The notes beneath the pieces are model-generated. The model did no database searches. It was not told the DNA's origin and was given only the letters and a program-made list of their open reading frames with translations. Made by a program: the position numbers and the translations under genes. From Methylobacter sp. (GTDB lineage: Bacteria > Pseudomonadota > Gammaproteobacteria > Methylococcales > Methylomonadaceae), in contig JAQUOU010000012.1 of NCBI GenBank assembly GCA_028716975.1, forward strand, positions 44,501-108,500: a stretch of DNA of 64,000 bases, read 5' to 3'. Below are positions 17,873 through 26,054 of the stretch, in pieces (the stretch's first letter is position 1; every line of letters starts with the position of its first letter).

Positions 17873-18781
17873 TTATGAAAAATCACTTACCGCAAGAACC
17901 TGCTGCAACTGTGCGACTGATTGCGGACGATTTTCCGGTTGCAGTTCCATTGCCCAATCGATAGCTTTTAATAAAGACTGCGGGAATTTTCGTTTAAATA
18001 CCTTAACGGCAGGTGACAGGGTGTCTTTTTTTACCCTATCCGGCGCAGGAACCGGTATCTTATATTCAAGGCAGGTACGCATACTTGCGCCCACTGCATA
18101 AATATCTGTCCACGGGCCTAATTCAGCATTCAGGTCATGCTGCTCTATGGGCGAAAAGCCGGTGGTCAAAATATTGCTTTTTTGACTTCCGCGTTGACGT
18201 GGAAAGCTCTGTATTGCGCCAAAATCCAGTAATAGAGCATCATTCCCAGGGCGTACCAGGATATTGGCGGGTTTAACATCCAGATGCACTAAGTTATGAT
18301 GATGAATATGGGCGATGCCGGTCAATAAAGAATTAAATACCCTTAAAAAAAAATCCGGAGAAATTGTCAGGATTTTGTTGTTCAAAATCTTATCCAGCGT
18401 TACCCCATAATCATAATTCATCACCATATAAACCGTGGAATTGGCTTCAAAAAAATTGATAACTTCGACAATATTGGGGTGCTTCAGGTTTGCCAGGACC
18501 TTGACTTCTTCAAAAAACAATGCTCTGCCGCGTCGAAATAAAGGCCGGGTTTCATCACTATTCGCAACGACAACATTATTCCAGGTTCTGTGAGCGAGTT
18601 TCCGCGGCAGATACTCCTTAATGGCAACCTGAACCTGATCTGCCGTCTGTCTTGCCAGGTAGACCGAACTAAACCCGCCATGCGCCAATTCCCGCTCGAT
18701 TACATACTGGTCTATAATAGTGCCGGTTTGGAGGTAGTTCCACTCTTTGGGATACGTTTCCGGATCGTAGTATTGAGCCAT
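17873..18781 (-). CDS. Hanks-type Ser/Thr protein kinase lacking the HRD arginine
   Basis: A 302-residue cytosolic kinase without membrane or sensory domains. It has a glycine loop (LAHGGFSSVYLAR, ~residues 33-45), the ATP-binding Lys in VAIKEYLPRK, catalytic loop HLDVKPANILV (~160-170), DFGAIQ (~180) and WTDIYAVGA. The catalytic loop reads HLD rather than HRD, so it is a non-RD kinase. The catalytic Asp, Lys and DFG Asp are present, so it should be active. It lies divergent from yicC with only 42 bases between starts and is followed by rph and rdgB. Targets are unknown. No phosphatase gene is adjacent. Confidence 0.9.
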   Translation of the reverse strand: MAQYYDPETYPKEWNYLQTGTIIDQYVIERELAHGGFSSVYLARQTADQVQVAIKEYLPRKLAHRTWNNVVVANSDETRPLFRRGRALFFEEVKVLANLKHPNIVEVINFFEANSTVYMVMNYDYGVTLDKILNNKILTISPDFFLRVFNSLLTGIAHIHHHNLVHLDVKPANILVRPGNDALLLDFGAIQSFPRQRGSQKSNILTTGFSPIEQHDLNAELGPWTDIYAVGASMRTCLEYKIPVPAPDRVKKDTLSPAVKVFKRKFPQSLLKAIDWAMELQPENRPQSVAQLQQVLAVSDFS

Positions 18782-18823
18782 TTTGTGATTGTCGTATTAA
18801 AGCCCTGCAAGTATAGGTGAAAA

Positions 18824-19690
18824 ATGATTAAAAGCATGACCGCATTTGCCGACAATGAGGCGGAAATTGGAAATTCAACCATTAACTGCGAATTCCGTTC
18901 GGTAAATCACCGCTACTGTGATCTCACCTTAAAATTACCTGAGCGTTTGCGTTTTATGGAGGCGGATCTCCGGTCGATCATCGCCGAAAAAATTAACCGG
19001 GGTAAGGTTGAATGTATATTAAGTTATAAAAAGCATGCAAAAGACGGACAAAATTTTATTGTAAATATCGATGCCCTAGCCACATTACTGGCCGCGACAG
19101 ATGCTATCGAACAGCAAATGCCCGGTTCCCTGGCATTTTCGGCCCTGGATGTATTGGCGTTTCCGGGAATTCAGCAGGAACCGGCTATTGACAAGGAGCA
19201 GCTTAGCCAAGGCATTACAAACCTGGTCAAGCAAACGCTCGTGCAACTGTTGGAAGTCCGGGAAAGAGAAGGTGCTCAACTTAAGCTTCTGGTCGAGGAG
19301 CGTTGCCGGAAAATGCAAGGGTATGTTCATTTAGCCGGTAAACGCATGCCGGAAGTTCTGCTGCTGTTACGTGCTAAACTAAAAGATAAAATTACTGAAC
19401 TGGCGGCTGAACCTGATTTCGACCGTCTGGAGCAGGAACTGGTTTTTATGGCTCAAAAACTGGATATTACAGAAGAACTGGATAGACTGGAAACTCATAT
19501 TACCGAGGTCTTGAGAGTGCTCAATCAAAAAGAGCCGATAGGGAGGCGGCTGGATTTTTTAATGCAGGAATTAAACCGTGAAGCCAATACCTTGGGGTCA
19601 AAATCAGCTGACAAGGAAATGACGCAAATCGCTATCGAGCTCAAAGTGTTGATTGAGCAAATACGCGAGCAGATACAAAATATTGAATGA
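18824..19690 (+). CDS. yicC: YicC/YloC family endoribonuclease
   Basis: A 288-residue member of the YicC family, whose E. coli member is an RNase linked to degradation of the small RNA RyhB. Typical features are the start MIKSMTAFADNEAEIG, the motif EFRSVNHRYCDLTLKLPERL (~residues 25-44), and the C-terminal block GRRLDFLMQELNREANTLGS followed by KVLIEQIREQIQNIE. Length and ends fit the family. It runs with gmk, 26 bases downstream, a pairing conserved in many gammaproteobacteria. Confidence 0.94.
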   Translation: MIKSMTAFADNEAEIGNSTINCEFRSVNHRYCDLTLKLPERLRFMEADLRSIIAEKINRGKVECILSYKKHAKDGQNFIVNIDALATLLAATDAIEQQMPGSLAFSALDVLAFPGIQQEPAIDKEQLSQGITNLVKQTLVQLLEVREREGAQLKLLVEERCRKMQGYVHLAGKRMPEVLLLLRAKLKDKITELAAEPDFDRLEQELVFMAQKLDITEELDRLETHITEVLRVLNQKEPIGRRLDFLMQELNREANTLGSKSADKEMTQIAIELKVLIEQIREQIQNIE

Positions 19691-19716
19691 TTCCTCTATA
19701 GCTATCAGATTTCATC

Positions 19717-20331
19717 ATGCATAACGGCAAACTTTATATTATTTCCGCGCCTTCCGGGGCTGGAAAAACCAGTCTGGTTAGACAGCTGATTTCTGATTTG
19801 GACAACCTGACTGTATCCATTTCCCATACCACCCGTCCAATACGTCCTGGCGAGGCAAATGGCCGGGATTATTATTTTACTAGCATTGAAGAATTTCAAG
19901 CTATGCAGGTAAAACAGGAGTTCCTTGAATATGCACAGGTTTTCGATAATTTTTACGGTACGGCACAGGTAAATCTGGAAGAAAACCTGAAAAAAGGGGT
20001 TGATGTGATTCTTGAAATTGACTGGCAGGGCGCTCAGCAAATTAAAAAATTGTTGCCGGAGAGTATCTCGATTTTTATTTTACCGCCCTCGACAGGGATT
20101 TTGCTCCAGCGGCTCCGAAATCGCGGCCAGGATGACGAACAAATTATTGCCCGGCGGATGCGCGACGCCGTTGCTGAAATCAGTCACTACGAGGAGTTTG
20201 ATTATCTGGTGGTCAACAATGTTTTTGAACAGGCGCTGACTGAATTAAAAAGCATCATAATTGCCAATCGGCTAACCAGGCAAAGGCAGTTATATAATCT
20301 TCAGCCTTTACTGACAGAACTGCTTTCCTGA
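19717..20331 (+). CDS. gmk: Guanylate kinase
   Basis: A 204-residue enzyme phosphorylating GMP to GDP. Walker A is SAPSGAGKTSLVRQL (~residues 8-22), followed by the GMP-binding region SISHTTRPIRPGEANGRDYYF (split here by family numbering, ~36-56) and EIDWQGAQQIK. Essential in nucleotide metabolism and ppGpp control. The rpoZ-spoT genes that often follow gmk are absent; instead a hairpin and a convergent Spy-like gene follow. Confidence 0.97.
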   Translation: MHNGKLYIISAPSGAGKTSLVRQLISDLDNLTVSISHTTRPIRPGEANGRDYYFTSIEEFQAMQVKQEFLEYAQVFDNFYGTAQVNLEENLKKGVDVILEIDWQGAQQIKKLLPESISIFILPPSTGILLQRLRNRGQDDEQIIARRMRDAVAEISHYEEFDYLVVNNVFEQALTELKSIIIANRLTRQRQLYNLQPLLTELLS

Positions 20332-20336
20332 GAATA

Positions 20337-20370
20337 GCTGGCATAAGTTCTTCCCTGAACCTATGCCAGC
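20337..20370. terminator. Hairpin between convergent gmk and spy-like genes
   Basis: GCTGGCATA-AGTTC, loop TTCCCT, GAAC-CTATGCCAGC form a long stem with a small internal mismatch. There is only a weak T-rich stretch after it (catgatttta), so it may be a bidirectional terminator of modest strength. Confidence 0.55.
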
Positions 20371-20377
20371 CATGATT

Positions 20378-20710
20378 TTATTGCGCTTTGGTCGTGTCTT
20401 TTTGGCCGCTATGTTTTTCGTGGTGGCGTTTATGAAGTTCATCCAGCTTGGCTAATTGCTCCGGCGTAAGAATCTTTTCCAGTTGCCCGCGCGTTTCTTC
20501 ATGCAGCGCTTTATATTTCGCTTTCTTTTCCTTAAATAAAGATTCGACTTTGGTTTTTTGTTCCGGGTTAAGCCCCAGTTCCTTTGTCAAACGCTCGGCT
20601 TTCTGTCCATGAGGCCGCTCAAAATCGCCGTTCGGCCCTGGTCCGGCCATGGCGGTTAGAGGAAGGCTTAAAGCCAGTACGATAATATTTATCAGTTTTT
20701 TATTCATCAT
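20378..20710 (-). CDS. Spy/CpxP-like periplasmic LTxxQ protein
   Basis: A 110-residue secreted protein with signal peptide MMNKKLINIIVLALSLPLTAMA and a mature part dominated by two helical LTxxQ-like motifs, LGLNPEQKTKVESLF (~45-59) and LTPEQLAKLDELH (~85-97), rich in Lys and His. Spy/CpxP proteins act as periplasmic chaperones or as inhibitors of envelope sensor kinases. It lies 129 bases downstream of a BaeR-like regulator, on the same strand, which fits the known control of spy by BaeSR in E. coli. The second ATG (20707) is equally possible as start. The ~130-base gap probably holds its own promoter. Confidence 0.82.
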   Translation of the reverse strand: MMNKKLINIIVLALSLPLTAMAGPGPNGDFERPHGQKAERLTKELGLNPEQKTKVESLFKEKKAKYKALHEETRGQLEKILTPEQLAKLDELHKRHHEKHSGQKDTTKAQ

Positions 20711-20839
20711 TAATTACCTCGTTTGTTAATAAAGCCAGTTGGTGCAGAACGGTCATTTATCGTCCTTGATGAATAAGATACCTGTTAAAAAAGGAAGCAC
20801 AATGAAGCAAATGTGGAAAGAATGTGGAGTTTAAACGGT

Positions 20840-21562
20840 TTATGAAAGGTATTCCTCAACCGTGATTTTGGGTTGCGGATCGTAGCGATAGCCGGCGCCA
20901 TAAACGGAATGTATCAGTTCTGCTTCGGGTAATAAATCGTTCAGTTTTTTACGCAGTTTTTTGATATGGCTGTCGATAGTCCGGTCGGAAACGATGCGGT
21001 GATCCTGATAAATCCGGTCCATCAACTGTACCCGTGAAAAGATCCGGCCGGGGTGCTGATACAGCACCTGCAGCAGTTGAAACTCAACGGCGGTTAATGT
21101 TACTTCATGCCCGCCTGCAATAATCCGGAAGCTGAATGGATCCAGTTCGAGGATACTTGACTGAATCGATACAGGCTGTGGCTGGGCTCGGCGCAACACG
21201 GCTTTAATACGAGCCACTACTTCGCGCGGGCTGAATGGTTTGCAAATATAATCATCGGCTCCTAGTTCCAATCCCAGCAAGCGGTCAATTTCTTCAATCC
21301 GGGCAGTAACCATAATAATGGGAACTGCGCTGAAGCCGCGTATCTCGCGGCAAATATCCAGGCCGTCCCGGCCGGGCAGCATTAAATCCAGGAGAATTAA
21401 ATCAACGCTATTCTCCTTGAGCCAGGGTATTACTTCCAGGCCATTGGCAAAACTGTGGGTTTTAAAGGCGGCATTATGCAGATAGTCTTCCAGCAGGCGG
21501 GTCAGTTTCACCTCATCTTCCACGATCAGGATGTGTTTGGTTGAGAGTGCGGTATTCATCAT
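20840..21562 (-). CDS. OmpR/BaeR-like response regulator
   Basis: A 240-residue regulator with a receiver domain (ILIVEDEVKLTRLL; phospho-acceptor Asp in ILLDLMLPGRDG; conserved Lys in ADDYICKPFSPREV) and a winged-helix DNA-binding domain (~residues 135-230) with ELDPFSFRIIAGGHEVTLTA and VSDRTIDSHIKKLRKKL. It closely resembles BaeR in the receiver-to-wHTH linker. Its start overlaps the kinase stop (TGATG), so the pair is translationally coupled. The likely targets include the spy-like gene just downstream. Confidence 0.92.
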   Translation of the reverse strand: MMNTALSTKHILIVEDEVKLTRLLEDYLHNAAFKTHSFANGLEVIPWLKENSVDLILLDLMLPGRDGLDICREIRGFSAVPIIMVTARIEEIDRLLGLELGADDYICKPFSPREVVARIKAVLRRAQPQPVSIQSSILELDPFSFRIIAGGHEVTLTAVEFQLLQVLYQHPGRIFSRVQLMDRIYQDHRIVSDRTIDSHIKKLRKKLNDLLPEAELIHSVYGAGYRYDPQPKITVEEYLS

Positions 21563-23010
21563 CAGATCGGTAGTTCCACTTTAATCTCAAGACCGCCCAG
21601 AGGTGAAACGGCTGCATAAATATGCCCGTTATGGGCTTCGACAATATTCCGGCAAATAGCAAGGCCCAAGCCAGCGCCGCCATGACTGCGGCTGCGGGAG
21701 CTCTCAAGCCGGTAAAAACGATCAAACAACCGGGGTAGATCCTGTTCCAGGACTCCCGGCGCACTGTCCTGAAAACTGAATAAAATTTTATTGGCGTCCA
21801 GCGAAGCGGTAATAAGCAATCGACCGGCGTTATCAGTATAGTTCACCGTGTTTTTGAGCAGATTTCGATAAAGCTGCGATAACCGGTCTGGGTCGGCATG
21901 AATTATGATCGGTTCGGCCAATTGGTTTTCCAGCTTAACCGAAATATTCCGCCGTTCAAATTCCGGAGCAAAAGCATTGAGGTCTTCTTTCAAAATAACC
22001 AGCGGATCAGTTTGCGTTTTGCGATAACTCAACGCGCCCTGATCGGACAGCGACAATTGGTAAAGATCCTCCGTCAGCCGGTTCAGCCGCATGACATCGC
22101 CATAAAGCGAATCGACGGCGTCACCAGTCAACGGACGAATGCCATCCTGCAAGGCTTCCAATTCCCCGCGCAGCACCGAAAGCGGAGTACGCAGTTCATG
22201 CGATATATCCGCAACCCAGCGCCGGCGGGTCTGTTCCGCCTGTTCCAGAGCGGCGGCAAGATCGTTAAAGTTATGCGCCAATTGGCCCAGTTCATCGTGC
22301 GAATCAATCGGCAGCCGCGTATCATAACGGCCAATGGCCAAGGCCTTGGATGCGGCAATAATGCGCTTGAGCGGCCTGCCCAGAATATAAGCCAGCAACA
22401 GGGCAAGGCTGGCCGAGAGCGATATCATTAATACGGCAATCCAGACAAACGATTCCGCCTGCTGCTCCATGAATTGGATTTCCCCTAACTGGTTAAGCGG
22501 TTTGCCCGGCAAAACGCCTAAAAAGCCGACGATTCGATTCTCATGGTAAATGGGGTTGAGAGACAGTTGGGAGAGTTGCTCAGTGCGCCCGAAGAGGATG
22601 TTTTTGTCGGCCTTTAGTAACATGACGCGCATTTCCAGAGGCACAAAATGGCGCTTTGAATACTCTTTCGGCAACTTTGGCGGCCATGCATTGGCAGGTT
22701 CGGCTGCTATGTCGTTTAGCCAGGGCGGAGGGGGAGTATAATGACCATGCGGGTTAGCTTGCGACAGTATTTCGATCCACTTGCCTTTATTATTGGCCAG
22801 CTTGCGCCATCCTTCATCGCTTGCGTAATAATTGGTCAGCGCTTCGATGAGATTGCCTATGCGTTCTTTTTGCCGCGTTTCGACAAATATCATAAAGCCG
22901 CGCTCAAACGATTCGCGCATAAATGTATACATACCGGCAACCACAATGAGAGTGGCCAGCAGTAAGGTTAAAAACAATTTTACCCGAATCGATTTATACA
23001 CTCGGCACAT
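21562..23010 (-). CDS. BaeS-like sensor histidine kinase
   Basis: A 482-residue inner-membrane kinase: first membrane helix ~8-27 (VKLFLTLLLATLIVVAGMY), a periplasmic sensor domain ~28-185 containing a proline run (TPPPPWLND), second helix (FVWIAVLMISLSASLALLLA), HAMP domain, HisKA with phospho-acceptor in ADISHELRTPLSVLRGELEA, and HATPase motifs NLLKNTVNYT, FYRLESSRSRSHGGAGLGLA. BaeS senses envelope stress from toxic compounds in E. coli; the cue here is unknown. It is the first gene of the kinase-regulator pair, and its upstream region carries a MITE-like element ~75 bases away. Confidence 0.92.
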   Translation of the reverse strand: MCRVYKSIRVKLFLTLLLATLIVVAGMYTFMRESFERGFMIFVETRQKERIGNLIEALTNYYASDEGWRKLANNKGKWIEILSQANPHGHYTPPPPWLNDIAAEPANAWPPKLPKEYSKRHFVPLEMRVMLLKADKNILFGRTEQLSQLSLNPIYHENRIVGFLGVLPGKPLNQLGEIQFMEQQAESFVWIAVLMISLSASLALLLAYILGRPLKRIIAASKALAIGRYDTRLPIDSHDELGQLAHNFNDLAAALEQAEQTRRRWVADISHELRTPLSVLRGELEALQDGIRPLTGDAVDSLYGDVMRLNRLTEDLYQLSLSDQGALSYRKTQTDPLVILKEDLNAFAPEFERRNISVKLENQLAEPIIIHADPDRLSQLYRNLLKNTVNYTDNAGRLLITASLDANKILFSFQDSAPGVLEQDLPRLFDRFYRLESSRSRSHGGAGLGLAICRNIVEAHNGHIYAAVSPLGGLEIKVELPI

Positions 23011-23084
23011 CTCCTGCTAATGATTTTATTATCATCGCTAAATGTGCAAGAAATATGAATAGAATCGGTTTGATCCGGATGCGT

Positions 23085-23260
23085 TAGGGAAGCGCTGATT
23101 AAATCCTTCGACAGGCTTCCTTCGACAGGCTCAGGACGAACGGTTTGTGTTAATTCCGTTCATGGTGGGCCCTTCGATAAACTCAGGAGAGCCCCTTCGG
23201 CTACGCTCAGGAGAGCCTTGTCGAACCATGAGCGGAATCGATTTGTTCAGCACTTCCCTA
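23085..23260. repeat. MITE-like element with 21-bp terminal inverted repeats
   Basis: A 176-base element bounded by TAGGGAAGCGCTGATTAAAT on the left and the complement of ATTTGTTCAGCACTTCCCTA on the right, agreeing at 18 of 21 positions. The core has TTCGACAGGCTCAGGACGAA and its inverted partners, as in the element at 14995. It lies between the divergently oriented ends of the sensor-kinase promoter side and the gpsA stop. The 15-base word TTTGTTCAGCACTTC from its right end recurs alone at 35949-35963. Confidence 0.72.
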
Positions 23261-23288
23261 GATACCGAAATTTATAATCAAAAATACT

Positions 23289-24287
23289 CTATGATTCAGA
23301 TTTCAGGTCGCGGGCCAGCAGGTTTTGTACGGCAGTCAATGGCGCAAGGTCCTCGTATAAAACCTTGCACACCTGTTCAGTAATCGGCATGTCTATGCCA
23401 TATTTCCCGGCGAGTAAAAAAGTTTCTTTCGCGGCTGAAATACCTTCGATTTCCTGGCCGATTTTCAGTATGGCGGCATTTTTGTCTTTGCCTTGTCCTA
23501 ATGCCAGACCGAAACGGCGGTTACGGGACTGGTTGTCGGTACAGGTTAAAACAAGATCGCCCAAGCCGGCCAAACCCATAAAGGTTTCCTGTTTGCCGCC
23601 AAGTTTGACGCCGAGACGAATAATTTCAGTAAGACCTCGCGTAATAAGCGCCGCCCGCGTATTGGCGCCAAAGCCAAGTCCATCGGCAATGCCGGCAGCA
23701 ATAGCCATAACGTTTTTTACGGCGCCGCCCACTTCCACTCCAATCATGTCTGAGCTGGTATAAGTACGAAAACGTCGGCTATGTAAAATCCCGGCTAATT
23801 GGTTTGCGAAATCGTGATTAGATGATGCAATAGTGATTGCAGTGGGTAGATCGGCTGCAACTTCGCGGGCAAAAGTAGGGCCGGAAAGTATGGCTGAAGG
23901 AGTTTGTGCCGCAAAAATTTCGGCCACAATTTCGTGCAGTAAAGAGCCGTCATCGGGATTAAATCCTTTAGTTGCCCACGCTATTTTTATCTCGCTCGAT
24001 AACAAAGGTTTGAGTTTAATCAGCGTCTCTTTAAAGGCGTGGCTGGGTACGGAAACAAGAATAAGTTTACTGAATTCAGCGATATCCGATAAATCAGCGG
24101 TAACAATAAGATTTTCAGGAAAGGAAAAATCCGAGAGATAGCGCTTATTTTGCCGATCCCGACCCAGCGATGCCGTATGCTCCGAATTATGACCCCATAA
24201 TAGAGTTCGATAACCGTTTCGCGCGGCCAGGATTGCAAGAGCGGTTCCCCAGGAGCCGGCGCCCAGAATCGCTATTTTTCTGTCCAT
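23289..24287 (-). CDS. gpsA: NAD(P)-dependent glycerol-3-phosphate dehydrogenase
   Basis: A 332-residue cytosolic enzyme making sn-glycerol 3-phosphate from dihydroxyacetone phosphate for phospholipids. The N-terminal Rossmann motif is IAILGAGSWGTALA, followed by SGPTFAREVAADLPTA and the catalytic-domain Lys in VGGAVKNVMAIAAGIADGLG, then TRGLTEIIRLG. I chose the ATG at 24287 over a TTG one codon upstream. It follows secB by 8 bases, the same order as in E. coli. Confidence 0.96.
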   Translation of the reverse strand: MDRKIAILGAGSWGTALAILAARNGYRTLLWGHNSEHTASLGRDRQNKRYLSDFSFPENLIVTADLSDIAEFSKLILVSVPSHAFKETLIKLKPLLSSEIKIAWATKGFNPDDGSLLHEIVAEIFAAQTPSAILSGPTFAREVAADLPTAITIASSNHDFANQLAGILHSRRFRTYTSSDMIGVEVGGAVKNVMAIAAGIADGLGFGANTRAALITRGLTEIIRLGVKLGGKQETFMGLAGLGDLVLTCTDNQSRNRRFGLALGQGKDKNAAILKIGQEIEGISAAKETFLLAGKYGIDMPITEQVCKVLYEDLAPLTAVQNLLARDLKSES

Positions 24288-24295
24288 CAAGCAAT

Positions 24296-24766
24296 TTAAT
24301 TGATTGAGTCTGAACCTGGGGCTTGTTGTTGCGCTTTTTGCAAATGCTGGGCGTACAAAGCATCAAAATTTACAGGAGCTAAAAGAAGCTGGGGAAATCC
24401 GCCTTTGGCAACAAGGTCGGATACGACTTCTCTTGCATAAGGAAAAAGAATATTGGGGCAAAAACTGCCAACCATTGGACCCATTTCCTGGTCGGTAAAG
24501 CCGCTTAGGGAGAAAATGCCCGCTTGATTGACTTCCACAAGATAAGCAGTTAGGTCGCTGCTTTTAACCGTGATAGTAATGGTAAGCACTACTTCGTATA
24601 AAGAGTCTTCCAAAGGCCCGACATTAGTAGCCAAGTTAAAGTCAACAGAGGGCTCCCATTTTTCTGTGAATATTTTAGGTGAGTTTGGAGTTTCAAAAGA
24701 CATATCTTTTGTATAAACCTTTTGAATGGAGAATTGTTTTTCTACGGTATTGTTTTCTTCTGACAT
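24296..24766 (-). CDS. secB: Protein-export chaperone SecB
   Basis: A 156-residue tetrameric cytosolic chaperone that keeps preproteins unfolded and hands them to SecA. Family features include FSIQKVYTKDMSFETPNSP near the N-terminus, YEVVLTITITVK, and the FCPNILFPYAREVVSDLVAKGGFPQLLLAPVNF block (~residues 105-137, quoted in parts elsewhere). Length fits. In E. coli grxC lies between yibN and secB; here only 67 non-coding bases separate secB from the rhodanese gene, so grxC is missing from the locus. Confidence 0.95.
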   Translation of the reverse strand: MSEENNTVEKQFSIQKVYTKDMSFETPNSPKIFTEKWEPSVDFNLATNVGPLEDSLYEVVLTITITVKSSDLTAYLVEVNQAGIFSLSGFTDQEMGPMVGSFCPNILFPYAREVVSDLVAKGGFPQLLLAPVNFDALYAQHLQKAQQQAPGSDSIN

Positions 24767-24833
24767 GTGACAGTATGAGTTTTGGAGATAAGGGTGAGTT
24801 GGGAGTTATTTTTCGTTATTCAACAACTTAGCG

Positions 24834-25277
24834 TTAATCTTTTTTGTTGGCACTTATTTTTACGGGTAATTTATAATCATTTTCCCAGGCTTGCAAACCG
24901 CCGGTAATGACGAACACTTGCTCCAAACCGGCCTTCGTTAATAATTTGCCGGCTGAGGACGAGCGAGTTCCATTCTGGCAGACAATAAGCACGGGATCTT
25001 TTTTATGTGCTTCCAGCTTTGAAAGCTGTTCGGATAATTTGCTTAACGGGATATTAATGGCTGCTTCAATATGACTCTGGGCAAATTCAGGGGGTTCACG
25101 CACATCAAGGATGGTAGCATTGCCCTCGTTCATTTTTGCGACTGCAAGTAAGGGCGAAACCGAGCCGAACTTCTTGAATGCTGTGTCGAACAGTTCCTGT
25201 ATTAATAAATAGGTAACTACAGCCAGTGCGAGTGACAAAATATAATGATTTAAGATAAATTCGAAATAACGGTCCAT
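24834..25277 (-). CDS. yibN: Membrane-anchored rhodanese, YibN-like
   Basis: A 147-residue protein with an N-terminal membrane segment (YILSLALAVVTYLLIQELF) and a rhodanese domain (~residues 40-140) with ILDVREPPEFAQSHIEAAINIP, active-site Cys in LIVCQNGTRSSSAGK (~98) and GGLQAWENDYK. Its place upstream of secB-gpsA matches E. coli yibN, whose product associates with the Sec machinery by recent reports. The sulfur acceptor is unknown. Transcription probably begins upstream of this gene; the ArsR gene lies on the same strand 49 bases before it. Confidence 0.88.
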   Translation of the reverse strand: MDRYFEFILNHYILSLALAVVTYLLIQELFDTAFKKFGSVSPLLAVAKMNEGNATILDVREPPEFAQSHIEAAINIPLSKLSEQLSKLEAHKKDPVLIVCQNGTRSSSAGKLLTKAGLEQVFVITGGLQAWENDYKLPVKISANKKD

Positions 25278-25326
25278 GGATATTGTGTTTTAGTGTGGGT
25301 AAGTCAAGTGGGATAATGGAAATGAA

Positions 25327-25641
25327 TCAGTGCCCGGAACAGAAAACGTCTTGCATCATTTGAATGAGCTGTAGCATGCGTCTGTCGTCGATAAAGTAAT
25401 AAACCCGGTTAGCCTGTTTTTTAAAACCGACAATGTTTTTTGCTCTAAGAACAGCCAGATGCTGGGAAATATTGCTCGGACTGGTGCCTACTTGCTGCAC
25501 AAGGTCTTGCACGCTGATGGAATTATCCCCGAGGACGCATAATATTTTTAGCCGCAATGAGTTCGACATGGCCTTTAAACAGCGAGCCGATTTGGCTATG
25601 TCGGCATCATTATACAAAACGTGCTCATACTTTATTTGCAT
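25327..25641 (-). CDS. ArsR-family winged-helix regulator
   Basis: A 104-residue DNA-binding protein with the ArsR fold: SARCLKAMSNSLRLKILCVL, the recognition helix in VGTSPSNISQHLAVLRAKNIV, and a beta-wing with RVYYFIDDRRMLQLIQM. There is no CxCxxC metal site in helix 3; two Cys occur (near residues 21 and 35) and one near the C-terminus. So the ligand could be redox or sulfur related, in line with the adjacent rhodanese, but this is inference. It is the first gene of the minus-strand group leading to yibN, secB and gpsA. Confidence 0.85.
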   Translation of the reverse strand: MQIKYEHVLYNDADIAKSARCLKAMSNSLRLKILCVLGDNSISVQDLVQQVGTSPSNISQHLAVLRAKNIVGFKKQANRVYYFIDDRRMLQLIQMMQDVFCSGH

Positions 25642-25940
25642 AGGGCTTGCTCGAGGATAAAGGTTTATGGATTCTAATTCTAAAAAAGAACCGGAAAGAA
25701 TTATTTACACAACGGTTGCCAACGTGTATTAATATATTGATAGCACTTCTGGATTTCGCCCGGTCATCAGAATACAAAAGTCAGTAACCCTGACAAAATG
25801 ATACATTATTTTCATTCACTTTAGGTAATAGAGAATAAAGCACGGCATAAATTGATTTATGAAGAAAACAAATCCGGGTTTTATTTTAATATCTGAAGAT
25901 GAATAAAAGATGTTGAATAGACCAAAGCCGGAATAGCCCA

Positions 25941-26054
25941 TTGGCTCCCAGAGACCGTTTATCGGATATTGGATCAACCATGTGGGCAGCTTCAGGCGTC
26001 GGGCAACTCATTGAAGTGATTGCCGGATCTCTATATAACCTCTTAAGTGGATGC
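25941..26054 (+). pseudogene. Possible C-terminal remnant of gpmI
   Basis: In frame with and directly upstream of envC, this stretch encodes RLSDIGSTMWAASGVGQL followed by IEVIAGSLYNLL. Spacing and residues resemble the end of 2,3-bisphosphoglycerate-independent phosphoglycerate mutase, whose family pattern is LxDIAPTxLxLxGxxxPxEMTGxxL. In E. coli gpmM (gpmI) sits exactly here, between yibN and envC. A stop codon at 25914 and loss of the upstream ~480 codons mean no intact enzyme. The similarity is short and found by eye, so chance is not excluded. The rest of 25642-25940 shows no gene. Confidence 0.35.
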
